Source: Methanosphaera stadtmanae | GTDB taxonomy: Archaea; Methanobacteriota; Methanobacteria; Methanobacteriales; Methanobacteriaceae | Direction of reading: 5' to 3' | Length of the DNA stretch: 64,000 nt | Assembly: GCA_015062825.1 (NCBI GenBank) | Contig: SUTR01000002.1 | Span: 1-64,000, forward strand | In this document: positions 8,912-19,067 of the stretch, in pieces | How the letters are laid out: each line of letters begins with the position of its first letter | Position numbering within the stretch: the stretch's first letter is position 1 | Position numbers and translations under genes: made by a program | Notes under the pieces: model-generated | What the model was told of the DNA's origin: nothing | Seen by the model: the letters and a program-made list of their open reading frames with translations, nothing else | Database searches by the model: none

Positions 8912-11308
8912 TTAGTTTAATACGTTAATAACTGTTGTAGTATTTCTCTGATTTTTATAAGCTAATCTGTCCTGTGTTACTACTTCAATATTAGTGTATT
9001 TGTTTAATGAAGGTATGTCAATGTTTTGAATGGTTAATATCCCATCGGTTGAATAATAATACATTGGCATTGAATCATTTTTAAGGGTTATTCCATTGAT
9101 TTTTATAATACATTTGTTTGGACCTAGAACTATGTTTCCTAAGTAGTCTCTAATAGTTGTTTTAAGGGAAAGTTTATGTGTCTTGTTGTTTACTACTGCA
9201 TCTGTTATTGTTAGTGTTATGTTTGATCTTTCAACTTGGAATGTTGATGTGTTACGTATTTCGTCTTGGTAATTTTTATTGTAGAACTGTGCAAGTATTG
9301 TATGATTTTTAATTGTCATGCTTCTTCCATCAGTTACTCCTGATAATCCTAATGGTATGGTGTAATTGACTGTTGCTACTCCATTTTTAACTTTTACTTT
9401 TAACATTTCTCCATTTGAATCTTTAAGTGTGATTCCATTTACTTTGAAGAATACGAATTCATCATCGAATTTTGTTAAGTTTGTTGATTTTTTACCATTT
9501 GTTGTATCATAAACTTTAGCTGTTAATGTTAGTACCTGTCCCTGTTTGATTGTTTTCTGATTGCTTGATACTTCTATAGTTGCATTTCTTTTGGATACTT
9601 GTATTTTTGCTTCATCACTTACGGATGCATTATATCTTTGTGTTCCAATATAACTTGCAACATATTTGTTTGCACTTTTCATATCTAAGTCAAGGTTGAT
9701 TGTTGCTGCTGCAATTCCATTTACTACTTTTACTTTTAGTGGATTGGAACTTCCTGTGAGTTTACCATTGTCTTTTACGGTTATTCCGTTGATTTTAAAA
9801 ATCAAGTTACCTTCATTAATCATTCTATTATTGCCGTCTGTTACTGTTGCATTAAGTATGAGTTTTTCACCTAATATTCCACTTGTTGGAGTTGCTGTTA
9901 CTTTAACTGTATTATTAGGATGTAATAACTGATAAATCATATCTTTTAATGTGTTTATTTGACTATTTATATCTGTAAATTCTTGAATTAATCCTATAAT
10001 ATCGTTATTATTGATTAATTCTTGTGTATGGTTGATTTTATCTTTGATAGAATCAATCATATTCAATATGTTTAATCTTTCTTTGATATTATCTATTGCA
10101 TCATCAGCTTGATCAAATATGTCACTTGAATTTATTTTTTGTTTAAGATCATTGAGTGTTTTGTTAAGTGAATTTAACAATTCAGTAGCATTTGCCCTTT
10201 TAGTTAAATTATTATAGGTATCATTTAATGAATTTATTAAATCACTTACATTTAATTTATCAGTAAGATTATTTACTGTATTATTTAATGAGTCAATTAA
10301 ACCAGACGTGTTTAATTTACTTGTAAGATTATTAATAGTATCATTTAATGATTTAGCATAGTCTCCAGAATCTATTTTATCTGCAATATTGTTTAAAGTA
10401 TCATTAAGTGAACTAATTAAATCACTTGCATTTAATTTTGAATTAAGATTATTAATTGTATCATTAATTACACCAGCATAATCTCCAGAATTTATTTTTT
10501 CCTTAAGATTACTGATATCATCATTTAATGATGCTAAAAAATCAACAGAATTCAATTTATCAACAAGATCATTATATGTATTGTTAAGATTTTTAATCTT
10601 ATCCGTCGTATTTAAATTGTCGGTTATATTATTAATTGCATCATTTAATGAATTAATCCAATCACCTGAATTTACATTTTGAGTTAAATTATTAAGTGAT
10701 TGATTTAATAAATTAATCCATTCACTTGCATTTAAATTCTGTGTAAGATTATTAACTGTATTATTTAATGAACTGATTTTATCACTTGCATTTAAATTCT
10801 GTGTAAGATTATTAATTGTATTATTTAATGAACTAATAAAACCATCCACATCAATACCAAGAAGTGAATCCTTAATCTGTTGTAATAAAGTACTGTTTAA
10901 TGAAGCATTATCAGATGCTTGTTTAATAGTCTTGTTATTTGTAGTTATTGTTGGGTTAGTGACAACTGTACTTTCATCAACATTAACTGTGGATTCATCT
11001 TTAGATACGTCATTTTTGTTATCAATATCATTTGAAACATCATCCTCGGATTGTGTTTGTTTATCATCAGATGTATCTTCTTGAATATTTTTTGTAGTAT
11101 TATCTACTTGTTTTTCTATATTTTTTTCCGTTTGTATATTTTCCTTGACATTATTATTGTCATTGACAATTTTTGATTGTGTATCCTGCACTATTTGTTG
11201 ATTGGAATCAGAAACACTGCCAGTATCATCAGATATTTCAGCAGCACTTACAACACCAACCAATAAAGTTAGTAATGCAAGAAAGAAAATTAAATTTTTC
11301 ATTTTCAT
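8912..11308 (-). CDS. Large adhesin-like protein with 20-residue repeats and Ig-like domains
   Basis: 798 residues. The signal peptide covers residues 1-23 (NLIFFLALLTLLVGVVSAAE). An acidic Asn/Asp/Thr-rich linker reaches about residue 155. Then come fourteen consecutive 20-residue units (about 159-438), for example SSLNNTINNLTQNLNASDKI, with conserved Leu and Asn positions that suggest a long helical or coiled-coil stalk. Three bacterial Ig-like domains follow (about 470-580, 585-690 and 700-798), marked by repeated FKINGITVKDNG-type strands. I infer a cell-surface stalk carrying Ig domains. No anchor is seen at the C-terminus, so attachment is unknown. Many N-x-S/T sequons could be N-glycosylated. 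It lies among other surface protein genes. Confidence 0.8.
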   Translation of the reverse strand: MKMKNLIFFLALLTLLVGVVSAAEISDDTGSVSDSNQQIVQDTQSKIVNDNNNVKENIQTEKNIEKQVDNTTKNIQEDTSDDKQTQSEDDVSNDIDNKNDVSKDESTVNVDESTVVTNPTITTNNKTIKQASDNASLNSTLLQQIKDSLLGIDVDGFISSLNNTINNLTQNLNASDKISSLNNTVNNLTQNLNASEWINLLNQSLNNLTQNVNSGDWINSLNDAINNITDNLNTTDKIKNLNNTYNDLVDKLNSVDFLASLNDDISNLKEKINSGDYAGVINDTINNLNSKLNASDLISSLNDTLNNIADKIDSGDYAKSLNDTINNLTSKLNTSGLIDSLNNTVNNLTDKLNVSDLINSLNDTYNNLTKRANATELLNSLNKTLNDLKQKINSSDIFDQADDAIDNIKERLNILNMIDSIKDKINHTQELINNNDIIGLIQEFTDINSQINTLKDMIYQLLHPNNTVKVTATPTSGILGEKLILNATVTDGNNRMINEGNLIFKINGITVKDNGKLTGSSNPLKVKVVNGIAAATINLDLDMKSANKYVASYIGTQRYNASVSDEAKIQVSKRNATIEVSSNQKTIKQGQVLTLTAKVYDTTNGKKSTNLTKFDDEFVFFKVNGITLKDSNGEMLKVKVKNGVATVNYTIPLGLSGVTDGRSMTIKNHTILAQFYNKNYQDEIRNTSTFQVERSNITLTITDAVVNNKTHKLSLKTTIRDYLGNIVLGPNKCIIKINGITLKNDSMPMYYYSTDGILTIQNIDIPSLNKYTNIEVVTQDRLAYKNQRNTTTVINVLN
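9995..10834 (-). repeat. 60-bp coding tandem repeats, 14 units
   Basis: The 20-residue units of the surface protein correspond to about fourteen divergent 60-bp DNA repeats in exact register. Adjacent copies share runs such as TTTAATGA and AGATTATTA on the plus strand. Divergence between units means the array is old, apart from two nearly identical copies near 10730-10830. Confidence 0.75.
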
Positions 11309-11632
11309 ATTTACTCTTCCATAAACATTATTCTAAAAGAATAATTTTCAAATCATTAGTATATTTATTTCATATTATTAATAATATTATTTGGTATTTA
11401 TTTATTAATTAAATTTAGAATGTATCTTAAAAATAATCTTAAATCAATATCCATTAATGAATAAAAGATGTTTTAAAGATTATTTAAGTAATTGAATAAT
11501 TAATTATAGGATAATAAATAAAAAAAATGGATAAATGAAGTATTATCTATGTTTTGATTTAAATATGGAATTCATTACCCCATGAATTTTAGTTATAAAT
11601 TGAAGGATGTACTTTCAAAGTCTTGAATTTTA
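11309..11632. other. Intergenic region with a terminator-like hairpin
   Basis: No gene. AATTCAT and ATGAATT (11569-11588) form a 7-bp stem with a 6-base loop about 45 bases after the stop of the FtsX-type gene, and may end its transcript. The remainder should hold the promoter of the 8912-11308 gene. Confidence 0.45.
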
Positions 11633-13894
11633 TTAAACTTTCAGGTAATTTGCCATGTCAAATTTTCTAATTTTTCTAAGGAAGTATAGATTCATTACTG
11701 CTGAGACAGACATTATTATTAGAAACGTTACAGTCAGGTTTGTAATTGATATTGAAGGTATAAGATATATGTCTTCTCCAAATAAGTTTATCATAACCGA
11801 TAAGATATAATAGCTGACTGGTATGCCCAGTAAGAATCCAATAATTATGAAAGCAAAACTTTGTGTTGCTAATAACTTTGCAAGATAGATTGATTTAAAA
11901 CCTAAAATTTTAAGTGTTGCAATTTCATTTTCCATCTCCGTAAATGAGATTGAATTTAAATTATATACAATAATCAATACTAAGAGTACAGCAAAAACTA
12001 TCAGTGAAGAAATTATTAACATTGAAGTTTCTTCCATCTTATCCCATTGATCCATAAGATCATTTAGATAAGAAACAGATTTAATGCCATCATAATCTTT
12101 GGTTACATGTTGTGAAGTTACTATGCTTGTTGGAGTATAATTCAAACCCAATTGTTCTAATTTATGTGGTGACATGACCAATCCCTGAGAAAACGGACTT
12201 GAATGTATTCTATCAATCTTTATGGGAATATTCTCATATGATCCAATAACACGACAGTCAATTGTATCACCAACACTTACATTCATCATGTCTGCCATTT
12301 TTTTAGAAATGGACACTTCATCTTCAGGAAGATCTATCCTATCCTGATTATCATTGGTTAATGTAATTAAATCTGTATTATTCATAACCAACAGCGAGGC
12401 CATTTCTGTTTTGTTCTTAGCTATTTCAACAGTAGATTCCATTATAGGACTACCGTTAACAGTCATGGCAATAGAATTAATTTGAGATAAACTGGAATCT
12501 TCATCAATTATTAATTTAGATTCAAAATGATTAACATCATTAAAATACCAATCTTTTGAGTTATCCACCTGTTCATATAACCCCAACCCAGTAATTAATA
12601 ATATTGTACATCCAAATACTCCTAAAATTGTTACTAAAGCTCTGAATTTATTTCTTTTAATATTTCTGTAATTCCATCGTATATTACAGGAAAACTTTTT
12701 CCAAATCCATAATTTTTCAACAAAGGTAGATGTTGCCACTTTAGGTATCGATGGTCTTATTGTAAGAGACGGTGGCTCATTGACAATATTTTCAATTGAA
12801 TAGTATGAAACCAGAACTGAAATTAAAGTCATTAAAAGTATTATAATTGCCGAATTTATAAATCCTATTGAATTCCAATAAGGAAATTTAAAATAAAGTA
12901 CCCTTGATGGATTAGCTATCATATGAAACGCATTTGGTCCAAGTACAGCTCCCAATATAGATGCAAATAGCACTACAATAGCCCCTATTGATATATAATG
13001 CCATAATATTTTATGATTTTTAAATCCATTTGCCTTAAGAATACCAATATCATATCTTTGAAGTGTAATGACCCTTTTCATAGTTGTTGAAAGCATTACC
13101 ATTGAAATGAAAATGAATATTAATGGCAATATAGAGGATACTGCATTTTGTTGGCTGATTGATTCTTCAACTGCATTTGAACTTGGATGATCACTTCGTC
13201 CTATGAATGCCGTGAAATAACCATCCAAACGATAAGATAATAAATATAAATACATCTCAGGAGTTCCGTCAAATTTAACCTTTAGTACATTATATGGCAC
13301 ATCATCTGATGGAAATGCCTTGTAAGACATGTAAGCAAAACCTGTTGAAGTATCATTTGGTACAATTGAATCCTTAGGCGTGTTAAAGATATATTCTGGT
13401 GAATAACCCAATCCCCGTATATTTTTTTTGACTTTGGTACCGTTACTTTCAAAAGAGATTTCATCCCCAACTTTTAGGTTTCTTGCATCTGCAAAGCTTT
13501 TATCCAACCAAACACCTTCAGAATCATTAAGATCAAACTCCTTTCCTTCAGTTAAATAAAATTTGCCGATTGTATTATTTTCAACAAAATGCAACATTAC
13601 ATTAGGCAGACCCTCCAGGTCAGCATGTGAATCCACCAACAACAGTCTTTCCATTTGAGTAGTTGCTCCCAAGTAATATATCTGATGTAAAAATTCATCA
13701 ATAAGATAATTTGAATATATCCAGCCATCAGCCATATTAGTTTGTTCATAATAGTCATCAATTGTTGTTTCATAGCTGGTTGTTTCTACATGCATTCCTG
13801 TAAATACAAAAACACCGATAAATGCCATTAAAAAAATGGATATGAATTGCACTTTATATTTTAGAACATCTCTTAACATTTTTCTTTTTAGCAT
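11633..13894 (-). CDS. Large FtsX-type permease
   Basis: 753 residues with the layout of a duplicated FtsX/MacB-type permease. A first membrane helix lies at about 16-35 (FISIFLMAFIGVFVFTGM), followed by a large extracytoplasmic domain (about 40-250). Three helices lie at about 255-375, a fourth at about 420-440, then a second extracytoplasmic domain, and three more helices at about 635-745. Such proteins work with an LolD/MacB-type ATPase in lipoprotein or peptide export or in envelope remodelling. No ATPase gene is adjacent here, so the partner must be elsewhere. The start is supported by GAGGT 6 bases upstream. Substrate unknown. It sits among surface protein genes. Confidence 0.8.
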   Translation of the reverse strand: MLKRKMLRDVLKYKVQFISIFLMAFIGVFVFTGMHVETTSYETTIDDYYEQTNMADGWIYSNYLIDEFLHQIYYLGATTQMERLLLVDSHADLEGLPNVMLHFVENNTIGKFYLTEGKEFDLNDSEGVWLDKSFADARNLKVGDEISFESNGTKVKKNIRGLGYSPEYIFNTPKDSIVPNDTSTGFAYMSYKAFPSDDVPYNVLKVKFDGTPEMYLYLLSYRLDGYFTAFIGRSDHPSSNAVEESISQQNAVSSILPLIFIFISMVMLSTTMKRVITLQRYDIGILKANGFKNHKILWHYISIGAIVVLFASILGAVLGPNAFHMIANPSRVLYFKFPYWNSIGFINSAIIILLMTLISVLVSYYSIENIVNEPPSLTIRPSIPKVATSTFVEKLWIWKKFSCNIRWNYRNIKRNKFRALVTILGVFGCTILLITGLGLYEQVDNSKDWYFNDVNHFESKLIIDEDSSLSQINSIAMTVNGSPIMESTVEIAKNKTEMASLLVMNNTDLITLTNDNQDRIDLPEDEVSISKKMADMMNVSVGDTIDCRVIGSYENIPIKIDRIHSSPFSQGLVMSPHKLEQLGLNYTPTSIVTSQHVTKDYDGIKSVSYLNDLMDQWDKMEETSMLIISSLIVFAVLLVLIIVYNLNSISFTEMENEIATLKILGFKSIYLAKLLATQSFAFIIIGFLLGIPVSYYILSVMINLFGEDIYLIPSISITNLTVTFLIIMSVSAVMNLYFLRKIRKFDMANYLKV

Positions 13895-14350
13895 TCATCT
13901 ACCTCAGATTCACAATTTAAAATAATTAAAATATCCATTTATAGTTTAAATTTATTTAAAAAAACTAATTTTTCTATTTAAATCCTGTTCTTTTAGAATA
14001 TTACTTGAATTATAAAATAGTTATACATTATAGTGTTTGATAATATTAATATAAATAGATTTTTAAAGTTAAGACATATTGATAAAATATGAATGATTAA
14101 ATCAATTAAATATGCATTTTAAACAGAGCATTATGATTATAATCATAATAAATCATTTATTGATACGAAATTTAATAGTAATAAGAGTATCACAGAGAAT
14201 ATTCATGTTAACTGTTTAAAAAAAGTAAAATAATTCATAGGATATTCCTCCAAAGTAAAAATAAAAAAAGGAAAATGAAAATTTCAATTAAATCACCCGT
14301 AAATGGAGAATTCATCTTTAGTGTATCTTTCAAGATGAATACGATTTTAA
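13895..14350. other. Intergenic region
   Basis: About 450 AT-rich bases without a gene. It should contain the FtsX-type gene promoter. The only clear structure is the hairpin at 14311-14339, listed separately. Confidence 0.5.
14311..14339 (-). terminator. Terminator-like hairpin after the 14351-15022 gene
   Basis: TTCATCTT and AAGATGAA form a perfect 8-bp stem with a 13-base loop, 12 bases past the stop codon of the membrane-anchored protein. Role in termination is inferred from position. Confidence 0.45.
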
Positions 14351-15022
14351 TCATATTTTAATTGGGATTTTGGATCGTATCTCATCAGAAATTGTATCAA
14401 TTTTTGAATTAACAGTACTGGAATTTATATCTAAATTAATATTGTTTGAATCAATATTTAGATTCATATTCTTTGGATCAAGGTTAATATTTATATTGCT
14501 TGAATTAGTATCATTTGGATAGACATTTTTGTAAACAAGTGATTTGGCCATATGTACAGCAATATCCTTATTGTTACAACAGATAATTACATTATCCTGG
14601 CTTGTTTGATTAGATGTGGAAATACAGTATAATTTACCATTATAGTTTAATTTAACTACATCAAATATACTAATTTGCAACAGTTCATCAGCATTTATGA
14701 CATGACATCTGAAACCATCCACTTCCTGTATTGGTGCTTTGTCTATTAATTCCTTGATTACATTAAAACTAAGCTGACCTACCTTAATAGCACTATCCTC
14801 ATGAGTATTATATGTAACCAGTATGCCTTTATCCCAATTCCATATTTTAACACCACTGACTTGGCCACAAAACTGGGTTTGATTAGCCGGAACGTCAATA
14901 GTTGTACCATTGGAAGTAATTTCAATTGTTTCATAATTTACTATACTTGACAATATTACCCATATGAGACCTACAATAATTAAAAGCAATATGACAATTA
15001 TTATTATTTTCTTTTTATCCAT
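14351..15022 (-). CDS. Membrane-anchored hypothetical protein
   Basis: 223 residues of unrecognised family. One N-terminal membrane helix (residues about 4-25, IIIIVILLLIIVGLIWVILSS) is followed by an extracytoplasmic domain of about 150 residues (TTIDVPANQTQFCGQVSG and on). The tail has an alternating Asn/Asp/Ile pattern with repeated NLNID and NINLD motifs. The track begins one codon earlier at a TTG; the ATG at 15022 fits better, with AAGGAT 5 bases upstream. A hairpin-forming ATTGTT/AACAAT lies in the upstream region (15102-15117). Function unknown; envelope location is inferred from the anchor. Confidence 0.65.
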   Translation of the reverse strand: MDKKKIIIIVILLLIIVGLIWVILSSIVNYETIEITSNGTTIDVPANQTQFCGQVSGVKIWNWDKGILVTYNTHEDSAIKVGQLSFNVIKELIDKAPIQEVDGFRCHVINADELLQISIFDVVKLNYNGKLYCISTSNQTSQDNVIICCNNKDIAVHMAKSLVYKNVYPNDTNSSNININLDPKNMNLNIDSNNINLDINSSTVNSKIDTISDEIRSKIPIKI

Positions 15023-15299
15023 CAATAATCCTTCATTTTATAGTTAGTTTAAGTTATTTATCCTAATTGAGAATAAAAAAATATTTTTTATCGCTAAAAG
15101 CATTGTTCGACAACAATCATTAATATTATCTATATTTTAAATTATTCATCATAATATTTATAATTAAAGAAATATATTAAGGATAACTAAATAGAATAGT
15201 ACAATTTAAATCATGAAATAAAAATAGGAAGAATAACTCTCTGAAAGATATTTATTAAGTTCTAAATAATTAATAGCTAAATGTGTGGATATGAATTAA

Positions 15300-16442
15300 T
15301 TATAAAAAAAAGACTTGTTGATGCTTTGTATGATTCATCCCCTGCAAATTGTACTTTAACCATATAACTTCCGGCAAGCTGTGGTTTATAATAATTTCAT
15401 ATTTTCCATTTTGATATGTATATACACTGCCCACCTTTTTATTGTCTACAATAATGTCTATGAGGAATCTTTCCAAAGTAGGTGACATTTCTGATGAAAA
15501 CTGACCTGTAATATGTATAGCATTAGGAATCACAATTTTTTCAGACAATGAATCCAGGGTTAAGGAAGTATTGTATTTAACCACATGTTGTCTAGTACTG
15601 TTTCTGCTTGATGCATAGGTATCGTTTCCTTCATACACTATGCTTGCAGTATAGTTTCCAGGTTGAATAATGGTATAATCATAAGTATACTTACCTGATG
15701 ATGTTGTCATTGTTTGATTTACTTTTTGATTATTAATATATATGTCAACAGGTGCGTTTGTCAATGGAATATAATTTCTATCATATAAATATCCTTCCAT
15801 GAGGAAATTAGTATCATCTGTAATATTTTCAGAGGTAATTATGAGATTTGTATAATATTTTACTGTGAATGTTTGATTGTTACTGACACTGGATTGATAA
15901 TTATCCAAACCATCATATTCTACCCTGACCGTATAAATTCCTTGCTGTGTTGGAGTATATGTGGCTGTAAAGAATCCAATTTCACTTGTATAAATCCTAT
16001 CAACTTTTTCATTATTTACAAAAAGATCCAAAGCAAATATACCATATGAAGAAGGATCAGTTGTTATCCGACCAGTAATATTAAGTAGAACTTCTGTTGC
16101 ATATTCATCTGTTAATTCATCAAGTGTTATTGTTGTTGAGTAGGTTTGTGTATCCTTTTTTGTCTGACTGTCTTCTTTGATGATGTTATGAGAATCTGTT
16201 TGTGAATTGTCATTCATATTTTCTAATGATTCTTGTTTAATATTTTTTTCTTCTAAACTTTCTATTGTATTCACATTATCATCGTTATCTTGTATGTCTA
16301 CGTTTGGTGTTGTTTGTGTAATATCAGATACTTGTGTATCTGTTGAATTGTCAATGTTTGTTGCACTGACCATACCTGTAAATAGGATAGTTAATAAGAC
16401 AACAGTGATAACTGTGAATATCTTTATTTTTTGATTATTCAT
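15300..16442 (-). CDS. Secreted adhesin-like protein with Ig-like repeats
   Basis: 380 residues from the second Met of the ORF (MNNQKIKIF). GTGAT stands 3 bases before this ATG, the same spacing as in the ExbB-like gene of this window; the upstream ATG at 16457 is the alternative. The signal peptide is TVITVVLLTILFTGMVSAT. An acidic Asn/Thr/Gln-rich linker follows. Three Ig-like (Big_3-type) domains then occupy about residues 105-380: each carries a variant of DIYINNQKVNQTMTTSSGKY and ends near YEGNDTYASS or YDGLDNYQSS. Presumed cell-surface protein. It is much shorter than the adhesin at 41492 and lacks a beta-helix region. Confidence 0.8.
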   Translation of the reverse strand: MNNQKIKIFTVITVVLLTILFTGMVSATNIDNSTDTQVSDITQTTPNVDIQDNDDNVNTIESLEEKNIKQESLENMNDNSQTDSHNIIKEDSQTKKDTQTYSTTITLDELTDEYATEVLLNITGRITTDPSSYGIFALDLFVNNEKVDRIYTSEIGFFTATYTPTQQGIYTVRVEYDGLDNYQSSVSNNQTFTVKYYTNLIITSENITDDTNFLMEGYLYDRNYIPLTNAPVDIYINNQKVNQTMTTSSGKYTYDYTIIQPGNYTASIVYEGNDTYASSRNSTRQHVVKYNTSLTLDSLSEKIVIPNAIHITGQFSSEMSPTLERFLIDIIVDNKKVGSVYTYQNGKYEIIINHSLPEVIWLKYNLQGMNHTKHQQVFFL

Positions 16443-16802
16443 ATAATCACTTTTCATAATATTATTTTTTAAACAAAAAAATTTTGTTTTTATTGAAAAA
16501 TAATGCTATTTATATATTCAATTATTAAAAAATGTTATCAAATTTTATTATATGAGAAAATCATTTAGAATAGGACTGTACTTTAAATTGAATATTCATT
16601 TATCCTTTAAAGACTGTTTTTAGAATAAAAGATACAAAAAAGTTAAAAAAATGAATTTTAAAATCTTTATAAAAAAATAATAGAATTCACATAAAATAAC
16701 TCAAAAAAAATAGTTAAAAAGAAGAAATGATAAAGGCAGGATACCTTTATTAGTTAAAGCATGTGTTATGTGATGTTTCTTATTTATCAAATAGTGACTG
16801 TT
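16443..16802. other. Intergenic region
   Basis: No gene. The hairpin at 16730-16750 lies at its left end; the rest is AT-rich and should include the promoter of the Ig-like surface protein. Confidence 0.5.
16730..16750 (-). terminator. Terminator-like hairpin after the YhgE/Pip gene
   Basis: ATAAAGG and CCTTTAT form a 7-bp stem with a 7-base loop about 50 bases past the stop. On the transcript it is followed by a T-rich stretch (complement of the A runs at 16690-16730), as expected for a terminator. Confidence 0.5.
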
Positions 16803-19067
16803 TTAATTGAATATGTCTGCTTCTTCAAGTTTTTCATCAAAGAACTTGGTACGTTTATCCCATCTTTGTTTAAGGAATATGGACAGTATTATTATTATTG
16901 CTCCCAACATGAATAGTAATATGAACGATGGCATGTAATTAGTCCATATCAATCCCAGCTGAGACTCACGTACAATGTTTATTCCATGAGTCATAGGCAG
17001 ATAAGGATAAATCATTCCAAAGATAACGCTCATAATTTCTACAGGATATATACCACCCGAACCTGATATCTGGAATACCAATAATAAGATTCCAATTGCT
17101 TTTCCAACATCTCCAAATAGCGATATCAAGGAATACATTATTATCATAAATACCATTGCTACAAAATAACATGAAAATATAAACATTAATGGATTTGCAA
17201 CATCCAATCCTAGGATAAATACTCCTATAAGTGTTACAGTTGTTTCTAATATAGCCATGATATTAAACATGACCAATTTACCAAGATACATTTCATGTGG
17301 TTTGTATGGTGTTCCGATACTAGTACCTGTCTTAAACATTACACAGGTAATAAGTGCTCCTACCCACATTGATAATACAATGTAGAATGGGGAAACCTGT
17401 GAACCATAATTATTTGTAGGGAATTCCTCGTGTCTTTTTAATATTACAGGTGAGAAGAAATAATCTCCTGCCTCTTCCTGATTAATATCAGTTACTGCTG
17501 AGAGTTCATCTGCAGCAAATCCTATTTCATCTGATGCATTTCTTAATGCAGATGCTGATGAATAACCTAATAATTCTGCTCCTGATGCCAATTCAATAGT
17601 TCCATTTGCTAAAACATGCACCCCACTTGAAAGTTCGGATGCTCCACTTGCCAATTGATTTGAACCTTGAGCTAATTGCTGAGAACCATCTGCTAATTGA
17701 TTTGCACCTGTAGCAACACTACCTGAACCATTGGCAACTAAATGTGCACCGTTGTTTAAATCATTTATGTTATTGTTTGCATCAGTTAGTTCTTTATCGA
17801 TTTTATCCAGTAATTCTTTGATTTTTGATGGACTTTCTCCATTTTTAATTGCTTCATTTAACCTTGATATATCACTTGAAACATTGTCAAATTGATTAAC
17901 TACTGAGTTTGTTCTGCGTGTTAGATTATTTGATCCTATTGCAAGATTTGCAGAATCACTAGATAAGTTATATGCTCCTGTATATAAGTTTAATGCACTA
18001 TTTGTAAGATCTGATGAATCATTATATAACTGTTTTAGCCGATTATTGATATCTGAAGTATCTGAGTCAAGTTTATCAATATCATCTGCAAGTTTAGATG
18101 TATTTCCACCATTAATTATGGCTTGTTTGAGTCTTGAGTATATATCATATATTTCATTTGATTTAGTGGCTATTTGTTGTGTTCCATCTGCAACTTGACT
18201 TGCACCACTGGCTACTTGGTCTGCACCATTAGCCAATTCAACAGAACCTATTGATAAAGCATTTGCTCCACTGGATAATGTTCTTGCTCCACTTGCCAAT
18301 TGGTCAGAACCACTGGATACTTGATTTGCACCACTGGTTAATTGATCTGCTCCACTTGCTACTTTATCAGCTCCTGCAGATAATTGATTTGCACCATCTT
18401 CCATTTTATCTGCACCAGTTGCTAATCCGTCCTGTAATTCACCCAGTTTTCCTAAAGCTGCCACATCAATAAATGATACTATTTCAGCATTGAGTTTATT
18501 ATAAACTGCTTTAGAAGCAGCATCAGTTAATTTAGCTCCAACAGGGCTGGTTTTTTGATTGACAATATATTCCAGTTCGGCTGAATGAGGTTTGCCTGTT
18601 GTTATTGATACAACCGATTCACTGAAATTCTGTGGAATGATAATACCTGCATAATATGTTCCATTATGAACACCACGACGCAGCTCATCCGACGAAACGT
18701 AAACCCATTTAAAATCATGATTATCCTTTAACGAATCAATTAGTTTTGCACCTACATCAACTCTTTCACCATTATACTCTGAACCCAAATCCTCATTTGC
18801 TATAGCAAATTCTACATTTCCAGTATTTTCATATGGATCCCAACAAGCATATATGTTAATCAAGGCATATAATGAAGGTAATAAAACTATTCCAATAATG
18901 ATTATTATTACAATAGGATTAGTAAAGAATGAGCGAAAATCACCCTTAATAATATCCCGTATTTTAGCTTGAGATTCTTTACGACGATCCTGCAATTCTA
19001 CCCTATCCAATCGTCTAGGAGTAGGAGGAGAATCATCTTCTCTTTTTCTAAGATCTAGTTTTTTCAT
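16803..19067 (-). CDS. YhgE/Pip family membrane protein
   Basis: 754 residues from MKKLDLRKRE, chosen because GGTG precedes it and the extra 13 residues in the track have no support. One membrane helix lies at about residues 50-70 (IVIIIIIGIVLLPSLYALI), followed by the conserved CWDPYENTGN segment. A very long extracytoplasmic region carries heptad-like repeats (GADQLTSGANQVSSGSDQLA and many more). Five C-terminal helices (about 560-740) belong to the ABC-2-like group. Relatives include phage infection protein of lactococci, ESAT-6-like secretion proteins and MmpL-like exporters; the exact role in archaea is unknown. Its position in a run of surface protein genes suggests an envelope or export function. 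Confidence 0.85.
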   Translation of the reverse strand: MKKLDLRKREDDSPPTPRRLDRVELQDRRKESQAKIRDIIKGDFRSFFTNPIVIIIIIGIVLLPSLYALINIYACWDPYENTGNVEFAIANEDLGSEYNGERVDVGAKLIDSLKDNHDFKWVYVSSDELRRGVHNGTYYAGIIIPQNFSESVVSITTGKPHSAELEYIVNQKTSPVGAKLTDAASKAVYNKLNAEIVSFIDVAALGKLGELQDGLATGADKMEDGANQLSAGADKVASGADQLTSGANQVSSGSDQLASGARTLSSGANALSIGSVELANGADQVASGASQVADGTQQIATKSNEIYDIYSRLKQAIINGGNTSKLADDIDKLDSDTSDINNRLKQLYNDSSDLTNSALNLYTGAYNLSSDSANLAIGSNNLTRRTNSVVNQFDNVSSDISRLNEAIKNGESPSKIKELLDKIDKELTDANNNINDLNNGAHLVANGSGSVATGANQLADGSQQLAQGSNQLASGASELSSGVHVLANGTIELASGAELLGYSSASALRNASDEIGFAADELSAVTDINQEEAGDYFFSPVILKRHEEFPTNNYGSQVSPFYIVLSMWVGALITCVMFKTGTSIGTPYKPHEMYLGKLVMFNIMAILETTVTLIGVFILGLDVANPLMFIFSCYFVAMVFMIIMYSLISLFGDVGKAIGILLLVFQISGSGGIYPVEIMSVIFGMIYPYLPMTHGINIVRESQLGLIWTNYMPSFILLFMLGAIIIILSIFLKQRWDKRTKFFDEKLEEADIFN

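Noticed and set aside
9995-10834. CRISPR array or satellite DNA
   Set aside because: The 60-bp repeats have no spacers and stay in coding frame inside a surface protein gene.
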